A DNA stretch of 64,000 bases from Mangifera indica (Eukaryota > Streptophyta > Magnoliopsida > Sapindales > Anacardiaceae), in contig NC_058154.1 in NCBI RefSeq assembly GCF_011075055.1, forward strand, positions 11,478,475 through 11,542,474, given 5' to 3'. Shown here in pieces: positions 11,789 to 24,334 of this stretch (its first letter is position 1; the number at the start of each line of letters is the position of its first letter). The notes below the pieces were generated by a model that was not told where the DNA came from, made no database searches, and worked only from the letters and a program-made list of their open reading frames with translations. Made by a program: the position numbers and the translations under genes.

Positions 11789-12498
11789 ATCAGAATTTCC
11801 AATATTTGTGTTGCTTAATCTTTATTAATCTTTTTTCAAACTCATTTTGTCTAACAACAGAAATCTAAGCAGAGAAGACGATGAATTCAATCATATGATA
11901 ACCCAGAGGGTTTAGCATGCTACATCGTAGAGTAATTGATTTTATTGCACATGCAATATGAATACTGAAAATCTATAACAAATTGACATCAAATGAATTT
12001 AAATTTTAGAGAATAATATAGAGCTATATTAACTTGATATTAATAGGAAGATATGTTCGTGGGCACGTTCAGAGCAGCATGTCATGCCAACAGGTTATAT
12101 CGTGTTAAAACTTGCCAAAATGTAAGGTTTGCAGGTCATCTCAATGTGTTGAAATGACAAAGTTTGAGGCATGACCCATATCCTCTTAGGTTGTGCCTCT
12201 GAGCGTTTTTAATGGGGTTGGTCCATTGTATTATATAATTTTTTATTGTTTTGTAGTGTATCACGCTAACTTATAGGGCTTTTCAAAAGGCCCTTATCAT
12301 GGCCCACAAAGCCCATGCGCCCTTGCACGACCCATAAAATTAAGGGTCATGCCAACACAAACTATGGTCTTTTTTTTTTTTTAACGTAGACTAATCCAAT
12401 CTTTTGACAAGTCTATTAATAGAATTAGACTTGGAATAAAAAAAACTTGAAAATTTAGTAACAACTAATATGAAATATTAACTATAACAAATCGTAAT
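11789..12498. other. Spacer without recognised gene
   Basis: This is AT-rich sequence with a patch of GGCCC/GGGC motifs at about 12050-12350 that may be a degraded hAT remnant. There is no open frame of note. Confidence 0.4.
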
Positions 12499-13016
12499 CA
12501 ATGTTTTAAAACTCGGATAAGTTATTGACCAAGTGGAGATGTTCGTCTAAGTTTTTAGTAATCTGATTGATCAAATCATTTATTAGACCTATGAACTATT
12601 TGTATGAACATTAAAATAATGTTCAAAATAATTTTGGCTATTTAATAATCAAATATAAAATTTAAATTATATTTAATCAAAAATGAATTTGACATAGTGG
12701 TATGTCTATTTTCATTTGCAAGGTGTTAAGTTTGAGTCTCGGCAATTATAAAATTTTATAAGAAATTAAAATCTAAAAAAAATTAGAAAAATTATACAAT
12801 CAAATAGAGATATGATCTTATGCATTGCAATGTTTTATGTTGACTTAAGTTTATTAGTTTGGTGTGACCTAGTAGTTGAACCACCTAATGAGACGATTCA
12901 ATAAGTTTGATCGAATGGTACAACGATTTAGTTTACAATCTCAAAATTTCATTGATTATCAGATTTCAGTCGAATTTATTGAACCAATGGGATCAATTGG
13001 AATTTCAAAACATTGC
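12499..13016. mobile_element. Second, diverged copy of the same transposon type
   Basis: It starts with CAATGTTTTAAAACTCGG and ends with TTTCAAAACATTG, the same terminal motif as the 332-bp element 0.7 kb to the left, and shares internal GATCAAAT-type motifs. No convincing target duplication was found, so the boundaries are approximate. Confidence 0.45.
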
Positions 13017-13157
13017 TTATAAATTTATAACATGTTCTTTCATACGTGAAAATCCAGGGGGTTATATACTGAAGAAATTATTAATTAAGCATGGATTTTT
13101 AACTTAGAAATTAATTATTGAGAGTCTCTTTAATAGTTCCATCGAATAGGCATAAAA

Positions 13158-13168
13158 CTCCCGCCAAA
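13158..13168. promoter_or_regulatory. Candidate E2F-like site upstream of the F-box gene
   Basis: CTCCCGCCAAA reads TTTGGCGGGAG on the other strand and matches the plant E2F consensus TTTSSCGC. It lies about 80 bp before the first ATG. This is motif evidence only. Confidence 0.3.
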
Positions 13169-13241
13169 AACCCAACCGTCACTAACCGTTTTTCAAGCAT
13201 TGCAACTTTTGCTTCCGGCAGTATTTAACTGTTTTCTCGCA

Positions 13242-14818
13242 ATGCTTCCAAGAATCACAGCAATGGCGAATCCCAGGGACAGAATCTCAGTGTTGCCAAC
13301 AAACTTGATCTCCCACATCATCTCTCTCTTGCCCTTCAAAGAAGCAGCAAGAACCTCCATTCTCTCCAAGCGCTGGCTTCACATATGGCGCTCGGTCAAG
13401 AACATTGAGTTTTTGGAGAGTTTCTTTGTGAAAGTTGATGATCCTGAAGAGACCAAGGAGGCTCGGAGAAGGGAGTTTCTCGATTTTATGAATCAATGGA
13501 TTGGAAACTACAAAGACCCTGATGTGAATTCGTTAAGTCTCATGTTCTCCAAGCCTGGAAGCTTTGCTGTGGAGGTTGAAAACTGTACTAAATTCGCGGT
13601 TTCTCGAGATGTAAAGAAACTTGAACTTGATTTTCACAACCCCACGTGGAGAGAAGACGATTTCGAAGATCATGAAGCAGTGTTTGATTTGCCTATGTGT
13701 GTGTATAGCCACAGGGGTCTTGAATCTTTGAAGCTGTTTTCTTGCAATTTTGTGTTGGAACAGTTTGATAATTTCAGTGCATTGAAGGAACTTTCTTTGG
13801 GTTGGATGGAATTGAGTTTCGAGTCAATCTGTTTCCTGTTGGAACATTGTCCATTGCTGGAGAGTTTGAGCTTGAAGAAATGTTGGAATATTGATCATCT
13901 TGAAATTACTGTGCCCAATTTAAGGCTTCAAAAATTGGTTCTTGATAAGTGCAGTTTTGTGGCCTCTATGTTTCTGATTGAGGCACCAAATTTAAGGATC
14001 TTCAAGTATAGTGGGACACTGGGTCATTTTCACTTTGAGAGACAAAGATCCATGGTTGAAGCAGAACTAGACTTCTCACTCGAAATGGAATATGAAGAAA
14101 TTGGTCAAATTCTATATGAACTCTTGGAACAACTTTTCCCTGTTAAAGTTTTGACAGTTTGCAGTTACTTGCTTCAGGTACATTTACTATGGTAAAATGT
14201 TTCTGGGTTTTCTCTTCTCTAACAGTTTTACTTGTGTTGTGCTGAATTTGTCAGATTGTTCCTCATGGGGATGAGCCACTGGGATTGTTATCTCATCTGA
14301 ATGTTGAGCATCTCATTCTGAACACTGCCATGCACTCGAATGAATTCTGCGGAATAAAGTTCATGCTTAAGAGTTGTCGGCGGTTAGAGACTCTTACAAT
14401 CAACATTGTCCCCAGCAGAATTTTCCCAGTAAGCATTGTATTACAGTTGTAGTGTAGTCTTATTTGTAAAAGTACTAATGTTTGATTCGACATTCTCTTT
14501 TTTGGCTTTTTTTTACAGGATTATACTCCTCCCTACGAGTTCAACCCTCAAGAATGCTGGACCAGGAATTTGATACTTTACAGGTGCATTAAAGCAAGGC
14601 TCAAAGTTGTTGAGGTGAAAGGATTCAAGGGAACAGTGAATGAATTACAGTTTCTGCAATATCTGGTGGGCTTCGGACCCGTTTTGCAGCAACTCAATCT
14701 CTACCTTTCAGAGGAAGTTGACGAAAATGGTGGCAACAAGGAACTCTATCTGCAGAGAGCTCAGATGGTGCAGCAGTTCAAAAAAGCCTCGAAGTACTTG
14801 CAGATTGCAATTTACTAG
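13242..14818 (+). CDS. F-box / LRR / FBD-type protein
   Basis: Proteins of this class act as SCF ubiquitin-ligase substrate adaptors; the target is unknown. Exons 13242-14177, 14255-14428 and 14519-14818 join in phase 0 to give about 469 residues. The N-terminal F-box reads DRISVLPTNLISHIISLLPF, then SILSKRWLHIWRS. Degenerate leucine-rich repeats follow, for example LESLKLFSCNF, LESLSLKKCW and LRLQKLVLDKC. The C-terminal part, LKVVEVKGFKGTVNELQFLQ, resembles the FBD domain. Two in-frame ATGs (13242 and 13263) could serve as start; the second sits directly before the F-box. This is a large, fast-evolving plant family, so no orthologue is assigned. Confidence 0.9.
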
Positions 14819-15162
14819 AGAAATGCCAATGCTTTCCTTTAGCTTGTACTTGCTTCTATAAACTATATTAAGCTTTACACAGAAATATTTATCTTATTCT
14901 AGAAGGAGAATATTGCACTAAAGTCTAATTATAAATAATTAAAGATTTCTTCCCCTTTGGGACCTCCATTGAATGAGTCTTAGTCAAAAGTTTGATTGAA
15001 AAAGACATTCATTTGAAGGCATATTTTAAAATGGAAAAAATTTGGAACTATGCCTTTGAAAGAATTTAAAATACAAAGATTCGGCTACAAATTGATCCCA
15101 TTCTTTTACAAATTCCTTGATAAATATGTACAGGAATATCAGGGCTAGAAAGTAAAAAATAT
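14819..15162. other. Intergenic space between convergent F-box and GTPase genes
   Basis: The 344 bp hold the two 3' ends. I see no coding or repeat structure. Confidence 0.5.
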
Positions 15163-16751
15163 TCAGAAATCGATAATTGGCTCTCCGACAGTCAAGTTTC
15201 TCTTGACCGTCCAGGGCAGGTTAAATAGTTTGGCCATTATAAATTTGAAAATCTTGTTCACATTGATGTTATGTGTTGCACTGGAGAAGAAAAGGGTTGC
15301 CTTCATTGCCCTTGCATATGCCCTTGCCTGCATTTATATCACAAAATTCAACTCAAACTCAAGTCATAAAATTTTCGATCTTTCGTAATATAGAACCATA
15401 AGAGTCTCCAGGTCACCCCAAAACATCCTTCAAATTCACATCAGAATAAGTTTAAGACTCGGATTATCGAAAACCTTGACATTCAAGGCATGCACACTAA
15501 TGATTGTGATGGCAGATTGTTAAGCATTTAGAATCACACCTGGGTTACAATAGTCCATTGCAAATCTGGTGGGAGCCTCACAAAATCATCAAATTTGGTG
15601 CCAATAATTATGGGAATAGCTGTCTGCAGATTTTACAAACAATCCATGTAAGTAGGCCTGTATGTACAAAGAAAAAAGTTCATCCATTTTGCGGCTCCAC
15701 TCTTTAAAAGAAATCTGGTGATCTAGACAATCCATTAATTTCATTTTATGAACCAAGTACTGGATTTGACATCAACCAAATCATAACTAATTAATAAAGA
15801 AAGACCCAATTATTCACCATGATTGCCTCTCAAAGCTTCATTATGCTATACTGCAGAAACTAAGGCTCTGATTAATTACCTGATTCCACTTTCTGGCTTC
15901 ATTGTACCATTCAACAATGCTGCAAATCAATAACCAGCAATCACTGTTAATTTCAATTCATTTTCAGAAGAAATATGCTTATGACTGTGATGAAATTCAT
16001 TAACCTGTTAAGTGTACAGCGGCTGGTGAGATCAAACATAAACAAAATTGCTACTGCATCTTTACAAGCAATTGGAACATGGTCATGAGAGCTACTGTCA
16101 CCTGCAACCCAGAAATATTTGCAGGAAAAAAGTTAGTAAATTCATTTCTTAGAAACAAGTTTGAGCAAGAGATTTAGCTGTAATTATAAGCTTTAATTAA
16201 TTACCTCCTACATCCCAAATACTGAAAGCAATTCTTGCTCCTTGAACCATTAATGTTTTGTTTATCAGATTCAATCCTTTCATCTGTAAACATTTTTCTT
16301 GTTCATCTCCCACATACTTAATCTTCAACAAAATCAAACCACACAAAAAAATCAGCATATAGATAATATGTATATGCATATCTGTGTAAATTATAGTTAT
16401 ACTCACCACAAAGCTTGTTTTTCCAATTTGGCAATCACCCAACAAGCTGATCTTCAAGGAAACCAAATCTGAATCCGTTTCATACCCACTACTACACGTC
16501 CTGGAAAGCTCATCCAGCCCGGCTCCGACGGTCTCCGGCGCCGGAGAAGACGGCCGGAGACTGAGTTTCCGGTAACCCAGACGGTCAGGTTTACACCCTA
16601 TCGAACAAACAAGAATTCTATCCCAAATGAACCGAAAGAGCTTCCGGAAAATGGAGACTCTGTCCAGAATACTCCTCTTAATATCTACACGGACCACTTT
16701 CCTGCAGAGGTGAGCCATGTTTTCACCGGCTTCATGAATGACTTCGGCCAT
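15163..16751 (-). CDS. SGP1: Spg1/Tem1-like small GTPase (septum-promoting GTP-binding protein type)
   Basis: It is a Ras-superfamily GTPase related to yeast Tem1 and fission-yeast Spg1, which signal mitotic exit and septation; the plant members' role is poorly defined. Exons (minus order): 16407-16751, 16205-16322, 16005-16101, 15880-15919, 15540-15623, 15163-15327, giving about 282 residues, all junctions in frame. A plant-type N-terminal extension of about 95 residues precedes the P-loop GDCQIGKTSFV (about residues 105-115). Then come the switch-II motif WDVGG, the core AVAILFMFDLTSR, and IIIGTKFDDF (about 205-214), which stands where NKxD is usual. TKFD instead of NKxD is typical of this subfamily as I know it. 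The start ATG is at 16751. Confidence 0.9.
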
Positions 16752-18163
16752 GAAAATGAATGGTAAAAGCTTGGTTTTGTTGGTGGTGGTGTGGGGATGT
16801 CATAGCTAGTAAAAGTTTGGTGCTTTAACCAGCAAAAACAAATGCAAATAAGAAAGGAGAGAAGCCAATTAAGTAAGGCTGCTTGGAGGGCGAGGCGACG
16901 GAGTCGTAACGGTTGACCGGTTTTTCACGGCGGCCAAATGGTCCAAAGTGCCGGCTTCTTTCCTTCTCGGGCTCTACGATGTATGGAGTTTTGGGTCAAT
17001 CTTGGGAGTCCAAATGTTTTAGTTTTGGATTCTTGAGGGTTATTTCTTAACATTCTGTCAAGGGTAGTTTCGGGAATTCCATTTGCATGAAAAAATGAAG
17101 AATCTTTCTCAGGCATCTTGTATTTTTTTAAAATATTTTTTTATTATAAAATTTAAAGAATTTTATTTTTTATAAAAAGGTGGATTCATTATGCAATGAC
17201 TGTATACCAAAATTATAGGGTGTTAAAGTTATTTAAATAAAATTATAAACATCTATTTTAAATATATAAATAAATAAATATATATATATATATGTTATGA
17301 TATAATTATATAATTTTAAATTAAGGATAAAATAATATTAAATTATATGATGACATATAAAAATGTGTACGTATTTATATATTTAAAAAAGATACACATA
17401 AAATTACTGAAGTTATTTTCTAAACCTTTATTTATCGAATAATATTGTATATATAAAGAAACTGTATAAATTTATTTATATAAACTGAAATGATAGTTTG
17501 CGATGAAGTGACATAATAATTTACTTTTTTTATTTTAAAATTATTTAATCAAATGTTATCATATCAAGTTATATCATAAATTTGTACAATTTATTTACAT
17601 ATATAGTATTACTTATTTAATTATTTTAAGAGTTATTTTATTTAAAAAAACAATAAAGGTTAACAAAACTGATGAAGTTTTAGAATTTTTAAATAGAAAA
17701 TTCGGGTTTTCAAAGCTTTATCACGTTTGTAAAACCATAGATTACTCATTTTAAGTATATAAATACGTATATACTTATATATATCATCATATAATTAAAT
17801 AATTTTAAATTAAAAATAAAATAATATCAAATCGTATAATGATATATATAAATACGTATACAATAATATACCTAAAATAAATACGTATAATATTATTCTA
17901 TTTATAAAGACTTATTAGCAATACAGAAGTTATTAAATTCATAATCTCACTGTCTTTGACTACAATATTTCATAAGATTTTGATTACAAATTGACATAAC
18001 TACATTGACAACACTACCAAAATCTAATCCATCTAATAATTTATAGCAAAAGAGCAAAGAAAGAAACAAATTAGGTTGAGGTTGGTGGAATTAGTCACAA
18101 ACTGTTGGAATTTTATTGGTGGATTTGGATCAATACATTCTAGGGCTTTTGGAACAAAGAAAA
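16752..18163. other. AT-rich spacer with MITE-like palindromes
   Basis: Holds the GTPase gene promoter and two diverged copies of the CAATAAAAYTATGTG MITE-like family (about 17205-17405 and 17745-17905), plus a short (TA)n run at about 17279-17292. The 16925-17116 open frame has no recognisable protein. Confidence 0.5.
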
Positions 18164-18658
18164 GGTCAAATGACTATTTCTCACCCAAGGTTTGACAAAA
18201 CGATGGATTCCTACCCTCTAGATTTGAATAAATCTTTTTTCCATCCATCGGTTAAAGTTAGGTATTAGTTTTAATAGTTAAAGAGTATATATATTATTTT
18301 ATTTTTAAGGTTTAAAATATTACGATAATAACTTCGTTAGGTTGAACTATAAACAATATTATATCGGTGTATTTTTCTTATCTTGCTTAAAAAATTATCA
18401 TGTTAACCTCATATATTTTAAAAATATATCATGACCCTAATAGTTTATAATATAATCTTTACAATTATGCTCTAATCACTTCTTTAGGATTTAATTGTTA
18501 TGTTTTGAAAATATTGAGAGTCATATTGAAATATCCCAAAAACTTGTAAACCTTTTTTGGAAATGTCCAAGAAATCTATAAAATTTCATTAACACTCTAA
18601 ACATTTTAAAAAATTACAGTTTACTAGATTATAAATTTCTTAATTATTTGTAAATGAA

Positions 18659-18719
<61 letters not shown>

Positions 18720-18922
18720 GAGTACAAAAAATTATTTAATAAAATTTTCAGAGTTGAAGTATTATTTAACTTGGGGGATTTTTAATTTTTTCAATAATTT
18801 TATAAAAAAATTAACAAATATTTTTAAAAAATTAATAAACAGGTAGAAAATTTATTTTTTCAAACTTCAAATATAAGAATATGTTATTTCATCTAACTTG
18901 TATGGGAAATAGTCATTTGGCC
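18164..18922. mobile_element. MULE-like non-autonomous element with near-perfect 9-bp target duplication
   Basis: The left end GGTCAAATGACTATTTCTCA and the right end (GGCCAAATGACTATTTCCCA when reversed) are inverted repeats. Flanks CAAAGAAAA (18155-18163) and TAAAGAAAA (18923-18931) match in 8 of 9 positions; 9 bp is characteristic of Mutator-like elements. It contains a long (TA)n tract (18663-18716) and no coding sequence. Its ends match the 34058-34893 element. Confidence 0.7.
18663..18716. repeat. (TA)n microsatellite, about 27 units
   Basis: An uninterrupted AT dinucleotide run inside the MULE-like element. Confidence 0.9.
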
Positions 18923-18931
18923 TAAAGAAAA

Positions 18932-20949
18932 AAGCTACAAACAACACCCCAGTGACCCATTAATTTGTTTTATCCTTTTCAACAAGAAGGAGAGTAACCA
19001 ACCCAAATAAAAAAATTTAGCATTAGAAGAAGCTTTTGGTTGCTTTACTTGTTGGTATGTTTAATTCATTCTTCATCTTCAATCAACCTTACAATTCTAT
19101 TTCTAATCTTTTTGCTTTTCACTTAGAGTAAGAGATGTTATGATTAGATCCACCCATGTTTATCCCATTCAAGATGAAATTCTTATGTGGGTTTATGGCC
19201 ATCCTTCTATGATTTTATCTTTAATTTGAATAAACCCATCTCCAATTATACTCCAAATAATTGTTTATTATATAGTTTTCTTTTTTTTAATCTTTAATTG
19301 ATATGTAACTAATTAACAAGAACAAGAATGCAATATGGTCATTGACTTAGGTACAAGTAGAGTGTGATTTGGGTTTCAAAACTATGGATTTTTACACACA
19401 AAGAAAATTGGGATTTCACCTATAGAATGAATATCAATGTTATAATTAGGAAAATACTTATTATGATTATTGTAATTAATTTTCATTTGGGTTTGAGAAA
19501 TATCTTTTTAATTTATAAGAGTAATATTATCTATAATCAATTTTGAGTATTTAGTTGGATATTCAGATAATTTGACATCTCATGATTATGTATTTCTTTA
19601 TTCTTAATATAAAATCGTTTAATCATATGATTATACATTATTTTGGTAATTAATTAAATATTCAAAATTAAATATACATAATTTTATTGAATATATAAAC
19701 TAGGTAAGAGAGATATCCTTTTCAAGGAGTACATCTAGATGTTTTATTTTTGGGCGTGTTATTATGGATAAGTCGTGAGTTGGGTTGGATATGTTTAGTT
19801 GATTTCAGGCACAATCTTATAATACTAAATAATGCCCCATTAAAGTATATTATTCTAACATAATGTGTTGAACATCTCAACTAAGCATGATTAGGTTTGC
19901 TTTTCCTTTTTATTGCATGCCAAACGTTGGTGCACTAGGTGGTGAGACATCAAAAGATATTAAAATCAAATAATGGGTCCTCCTTGGGAAAGCTACAAAT
20001 TATAAAATATATCTCAAACAAATAATTATATATGGTTGCTTACTATATTCCACAATTAGTCCCTCTTTGTTTTGTTCTTGCTTTTGCTTTTCCGTGAAGG
20101 CAATTAACTAGCTAAACTTTGGACAAGTGGGAACTCCAATTTTATTTTCTGGGTATTCTTAGTCCTATTCTATAGTTTAAATCTATTATTGTTTATGTAT
20201 AATAGTATTATATATCTATGGTATTTAGTAGGTTTATATTTTAAGAAGTATGACATTCATAGAAGAAAGATTTTCATATTTATAAGTATGCGTTTAATAG
20301 CACTATTAGATATATTTGTATTTAAGTGAGAGGTTTTGATGGTGGATTGTTATACTAGTCTTTTCAGAGTTTATTAGCTTGGTGGTTAGACTTTGTTCTA
20401 AACAGTGGTCAAACTTCATCGAGCGGGGTTCTTTGTCACTTTTGGATATGCTTATATTAAAGTGGGAGACTCTAATAATGAATTACTCGGTTAGTCTCTT
20501 TAGAGTTTATTGGCTTGGTAGTCGAGTTTTATCTTAAATGAGTGATCGAACTTTGTTAAGTGAGATTTTTTATCACACACAATATCCAAATTTGAAAAGA
20601 TAATTGAACATGGTTTCTTTATAATTAGAGACATACATTCAAAGATAGAGGGGCCAATAAAAGTGACATGGGAAGAAAGAAAGAAAAGAAGAAGAAAGAA
20701 AAGTTTTTGTATAGCTTTCTTGGGGACCTTCAAGTGGGTTATTGGAGCTTGACAAGGACCATCACACCATAACTATTTATCTAAGAATCAATATCAATCA
20801 AATATATCAATCTTTAACTATTTATCTAAGAATCAATCTCAATCAAATATATCAATCTTTAATTATAGTGCCCAACTAGTTTCTTCTTACATGTAGAGTT
20901 GATTGAATCCCTAAAGAAACTCTAAATGTAATATATATGGCCAGAAAAA
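18932..20949. other. Gene-free spacer with short tandem repeats and a MITE copy
   Basis: A MITE-like copy lies at about 19505-19690. A two-copy repeat of 136-bp period spans about 20322-20580 (AGTTTATTRGCTTGGT in both copies). A two-copy 45-bp repeat spans about 20771-20860 (ACTATTTATCTAAGAATCAA). I see no gene. Confidence 0.55.
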
Positions 20950-21582
20950 AAATCAATAAAACTATATCCCACCTAAAGTTTGTTGAACCGACAAATTTCT
21001 ACCGTTTTAAGTTTCAATAAGTTAGATTATCATATGTCATTCATTTTTATTTGTAAATTTTGCTAAGTGAAAGAGCAGAAAAACTAGTTTGCATAGATTT
21101 TTCTATTATATTTTACTTTTATAAAACAATGTAGGTTTAGGGAGTGAACAATAATTCTTGAAAAAGATATGGGTGTTAATAAATTTTAGGTGTTTTTTGA
21201 AAAAGTTTTGAAATTTTAAAATTTTAATATATTTCTTGGTAGTTGAAAAAACGATAATTATATCTTCAAAAAACTAAACAAAACATATTATTTTAAGATT
21301 GATTGAAATTTTAATAGTTTTACAGGCTTTAAGTGATCAAATTTTATATCGATGTATTAATAATTTGATAATTGTATTAGGTATTAATTATAATTTCATA
21401 ATTTCAATAAAAGGGTAAAATATATATTTTTAGGCAAAAAAACAAAACATAATTCAATTTCAGATAACAGATACGAATTTTGTTTCTTAAAATTTAAAGA
21501 CGAGAAATTTAATTTTTTAAAACTTACCATATAAAAATTTATTATTTCATGAAACATTGGGTGGGAAATAGTTATTTAACCT
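20950..21582. mobile_element. Third, degenerate copy of the MULE-like element
   Basis: The right end, reversed, reads GGTTAAATAACTATTTCCCA, and the left side has ACTATATCCCACCTAAAGTT. Both match the family ends, but the outermost left bases are degraded and no clear target duplication remains. Confidence 0.45.
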
Positions 21583-22024
21583 TTTTTTTATTGTATTATA
21601 TCATAATGTACAAACAAAAAATTGAGTAGTATTATATACATAAATATATATAATTTTATGAATAAATAATTATATATCATTATATAATTAGATAGTTTTA
21701 AATTAAAAATAAAATAATATTTAATTATATAATTATATATTATTATTATATATATATAATTTTATTATAATCGATGTAATTTGTATAAGGTGAGAGAATA
21801 ATACTTTATAAATTTATTTTTTATTAAATACATTACTTTTTTTTTTTCAAGTTTGTTTGGCATGAGGCAATCTTAATTTTCAAATGATGCCCTTCTATTC
21901 TATTAAAATTACATGAAACCCAACTACCAAGTTTGGCTACTTTAGCCTCACTTGTTTATTCATCCGGACAAAATTACCCCTACTTTTAGACAAAACAACA
22001 AATATATAAAATTTAAACCTTGAC

Positions 22025-22133
22025 AAACCCTAACTTCTCCTTCTAATGTCTCTCACCTTTCCGTTTGCCATCTCTCTATCGCAAGAGCTAGGGTTTCAAA
22101 ATCGACTTTGCAACATTGGTCTTGGTAAGTTCA
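22025..22133 (+). promoter_or_regulatory. Isolated promoter/5'UTR-like segment with telo-box and splice donor
   Basis: The telo-box AAACCCTAA (22025-22033), a pyrimidine-rich tract, a second GCTAGGGTTT motif and a strong donor (TTG|GTAAGT) at about 22124 together look like the first non-coding exon of a translation-related plant gene. No matching coding exon was found before the next gene at 23793. Confidence 0.4.
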
Positions 22134-22263
22134 CTCGCATCTCTTTCTTGCAATTCATTTACAAAAAAAAAAATGTGTTTACTTCTTCATTGTAATACAA
22201 AATGATATTGAATTTTCTCTACATATAGAACAAACTAGTTTAAGAATGTCACACGTATGTATA

Positions 22264-22542
22264 TAGAGTTAGATTTGAGCAGAGCTTGAGCTCGAGTTCA
22301 TATATGGGTGGCTCAAGTTCGAGCTCGGCTAAGGCCGACTCGTTTCGATTCGACTCATTTTTCGTTATCAAAACGATATCGTTTTTAATATATATTAGTC
22401 AAAACGACGTCGTTTTGTATCAAAAATTTTAATTAAAAAATTTAACGAATAGCTTGAGCTTGGCTAAGCCCGGCTCGTTTCGGACTCGACCCAGCCGAGC
22501 TCGAGCTCCAACTCCAGCTGGCTCAGCTCGAGTCCAACCCTA
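22264..22542. mobile_element. hAT-like MITE, GAGCTCGAG type
   Basis: Terminal inverted repeats are TAGAGTTAGATTTGAGC and, reversed, TAGGGTTGGACTCGAGC. Flanking octamers TATGTATA and CATGCATA match in 6 of 8 positions. The core holds two palindromic motifs, ACGATATCGT and AAACGACGTCGTTT. Confidence 0.65.
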
Positions 22543-23792
22543 CATGCATACTTGCACATGTATATGTAATTTAGAAAATCATCAATTACATTATTTGATA
22601 AGATATTGACAGTGTATAAACAATTCTTAGATTCTAAATTTTCAATAAGATAAGGATAATAATTAATTGCCCATAAGAAAATATTAAGCGTTTATTCATA
22701 GTCATTAGATGTAATGAAAGTGACTGCTGGAATCCATTTTAGTGTCAATAAAATGCCAATCATGCTTAGTGAAAGCACACTGTTAATTACATTTAGATAT
22801 GAAAATTTGAAGAAGTCAAGGAATCTCATAAAATCTTCTCACCTAATCCATTATTTAAATTGCATAATTTGATTACCCGTAAAACTATGTATATTCACTT
22901 TACATACATAAATATGTACGTATTTATATGTATTATCATATGATTATATGATTTTAAATTAAAAATAAAACAATACCCAATCATATGATGACCGTATAAA
23001 TGTATATATATTTATATATCTAAAATGGGTACGTATAATATTACTCTTAGATTAATAATAAAATTATATGTACCCACTTTGGATATACAAATATATATAT
23101 ACTTATATGTATTATTATATAATTGAATAATTTTGAATTAAAAATAAAATAATATTTAATCATATGATGAGATATATAAATATGTATACATTTGTGAACG
23201 TAAAATAAATATACATAATATTACTCTTAAATTAATAATATAATTATGTGTATTTACTTTTAGATTGCTTTTAGAGTAATCTAATACTTCTTGCAACGAA
23301 TAGAAGTTGTCTCAATACCACTAATAAACTATGCTTGATGTATTATTTTGACTTTTATCAATCTTTTAACCTATGTCTTTCTTGCATATGACTTAACATA
23401 GGACCACTGAGTTGAAAATATTTATGGTTAGATATTGTTTATAAATATATATAATTTTAATTATGTCATGCTGATATCACTAATTTAACAAATCGATCAG
23501 ACCAGTTGAGTTATGGGCTGACCCTTTAATTGGGGCAAGGCCCGATCTAGGTCTAAAGGTACCGTTTATTACATACAGAAATTTAATATTTTTTTCTTTA
23601 TTTTGAAGCCCTTATTACTCCAATTGTCCTTTTTGGGCTGAGGCTTGGTCCATTATGTTAGAAAAGAGTTTCCTTTTGGGCCTGAATCCCAGCCAGTTTC
23701 TGGGTTAAAGACAGAGAAAGGAATCGGCGGCAGGCACAAGTGGAGTGTCAGGAAGCAGAGAGAGAAGAGAAAGAGAGTTTGATTGATGTGTA
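22543..23792. other. Spacer with two adjacent MITE-like copies and the NEPRO-like gene promoter
   Basis: Two copies of the CAATAAAAYTATGTG family lie head to tail at about 22880-23050 and 23062-23235. From about 23690 the sequence becomes GA-rich and probably is the 5'UTR of the next gene. Confidence 0.5.
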
Positions 23793-24285
23793 ATGATGGA
23801 TTCATCGAAAATTGAAAGTCTTGAAGAGAAACTGAAGACTCTTTTGGCTCAGCTTCAAGCAGAGTTTGGAGTTTTTGAAAGGCTTGTTTACAAGAACAAG
23901 AATCAGCACAGGAGGTCCTCTTATTTTCAATATCTTCTGAAGGTTAGTTTTTTTTTTTTTCTTCTTCTTCGTTGTTATTCTAAACTTTCTGGGTTCTGTT
24001 ATCAGAATTCATATGTTATGATTAGATTGTTGTTTTTTGTATGTGTGGCTCGTAATGAATTGTTTAAGATTGAATGTCAATTTTCTCAGCCGCCAAACGG
24101 AGAATAAGCTCTATTTAATAATAAAAAAAAATTGGATGTTAGGTGAGGAGGGACTTGAGGCTTTTGCAATCAACTAAGTTGGAGGAGTTATTAAGTTGTT
24201 GCTTTCAAGTTATCACTGGGAAGAGACCCAAACAAAAGGTGCATCTTTTAGAAAGGTATATTTTTTTCTTATATATATATGTATG

Positions 24286-24334
<49 letters not shown>

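Noticed and set aside
12040..12360. GGCCC/GCCCAT-rich patch as a full hAT element
   Set aside because: It resembles the 34919 element in composition, but no paired ends or target duplication were found.
12715..12760. Possible tRNA-derived SINE (GTTTGAGTCTCGG resembles a B box)
   Set aside because: No A box at the proper spacing, no poly(A) end and no target duplication.
15203..15388. Plus-strand frame of 61 codons
   Set aside because: It lies opposite the last exon of the Spg1-like GTPase, whose conserved protein and splice sites decide the strand.
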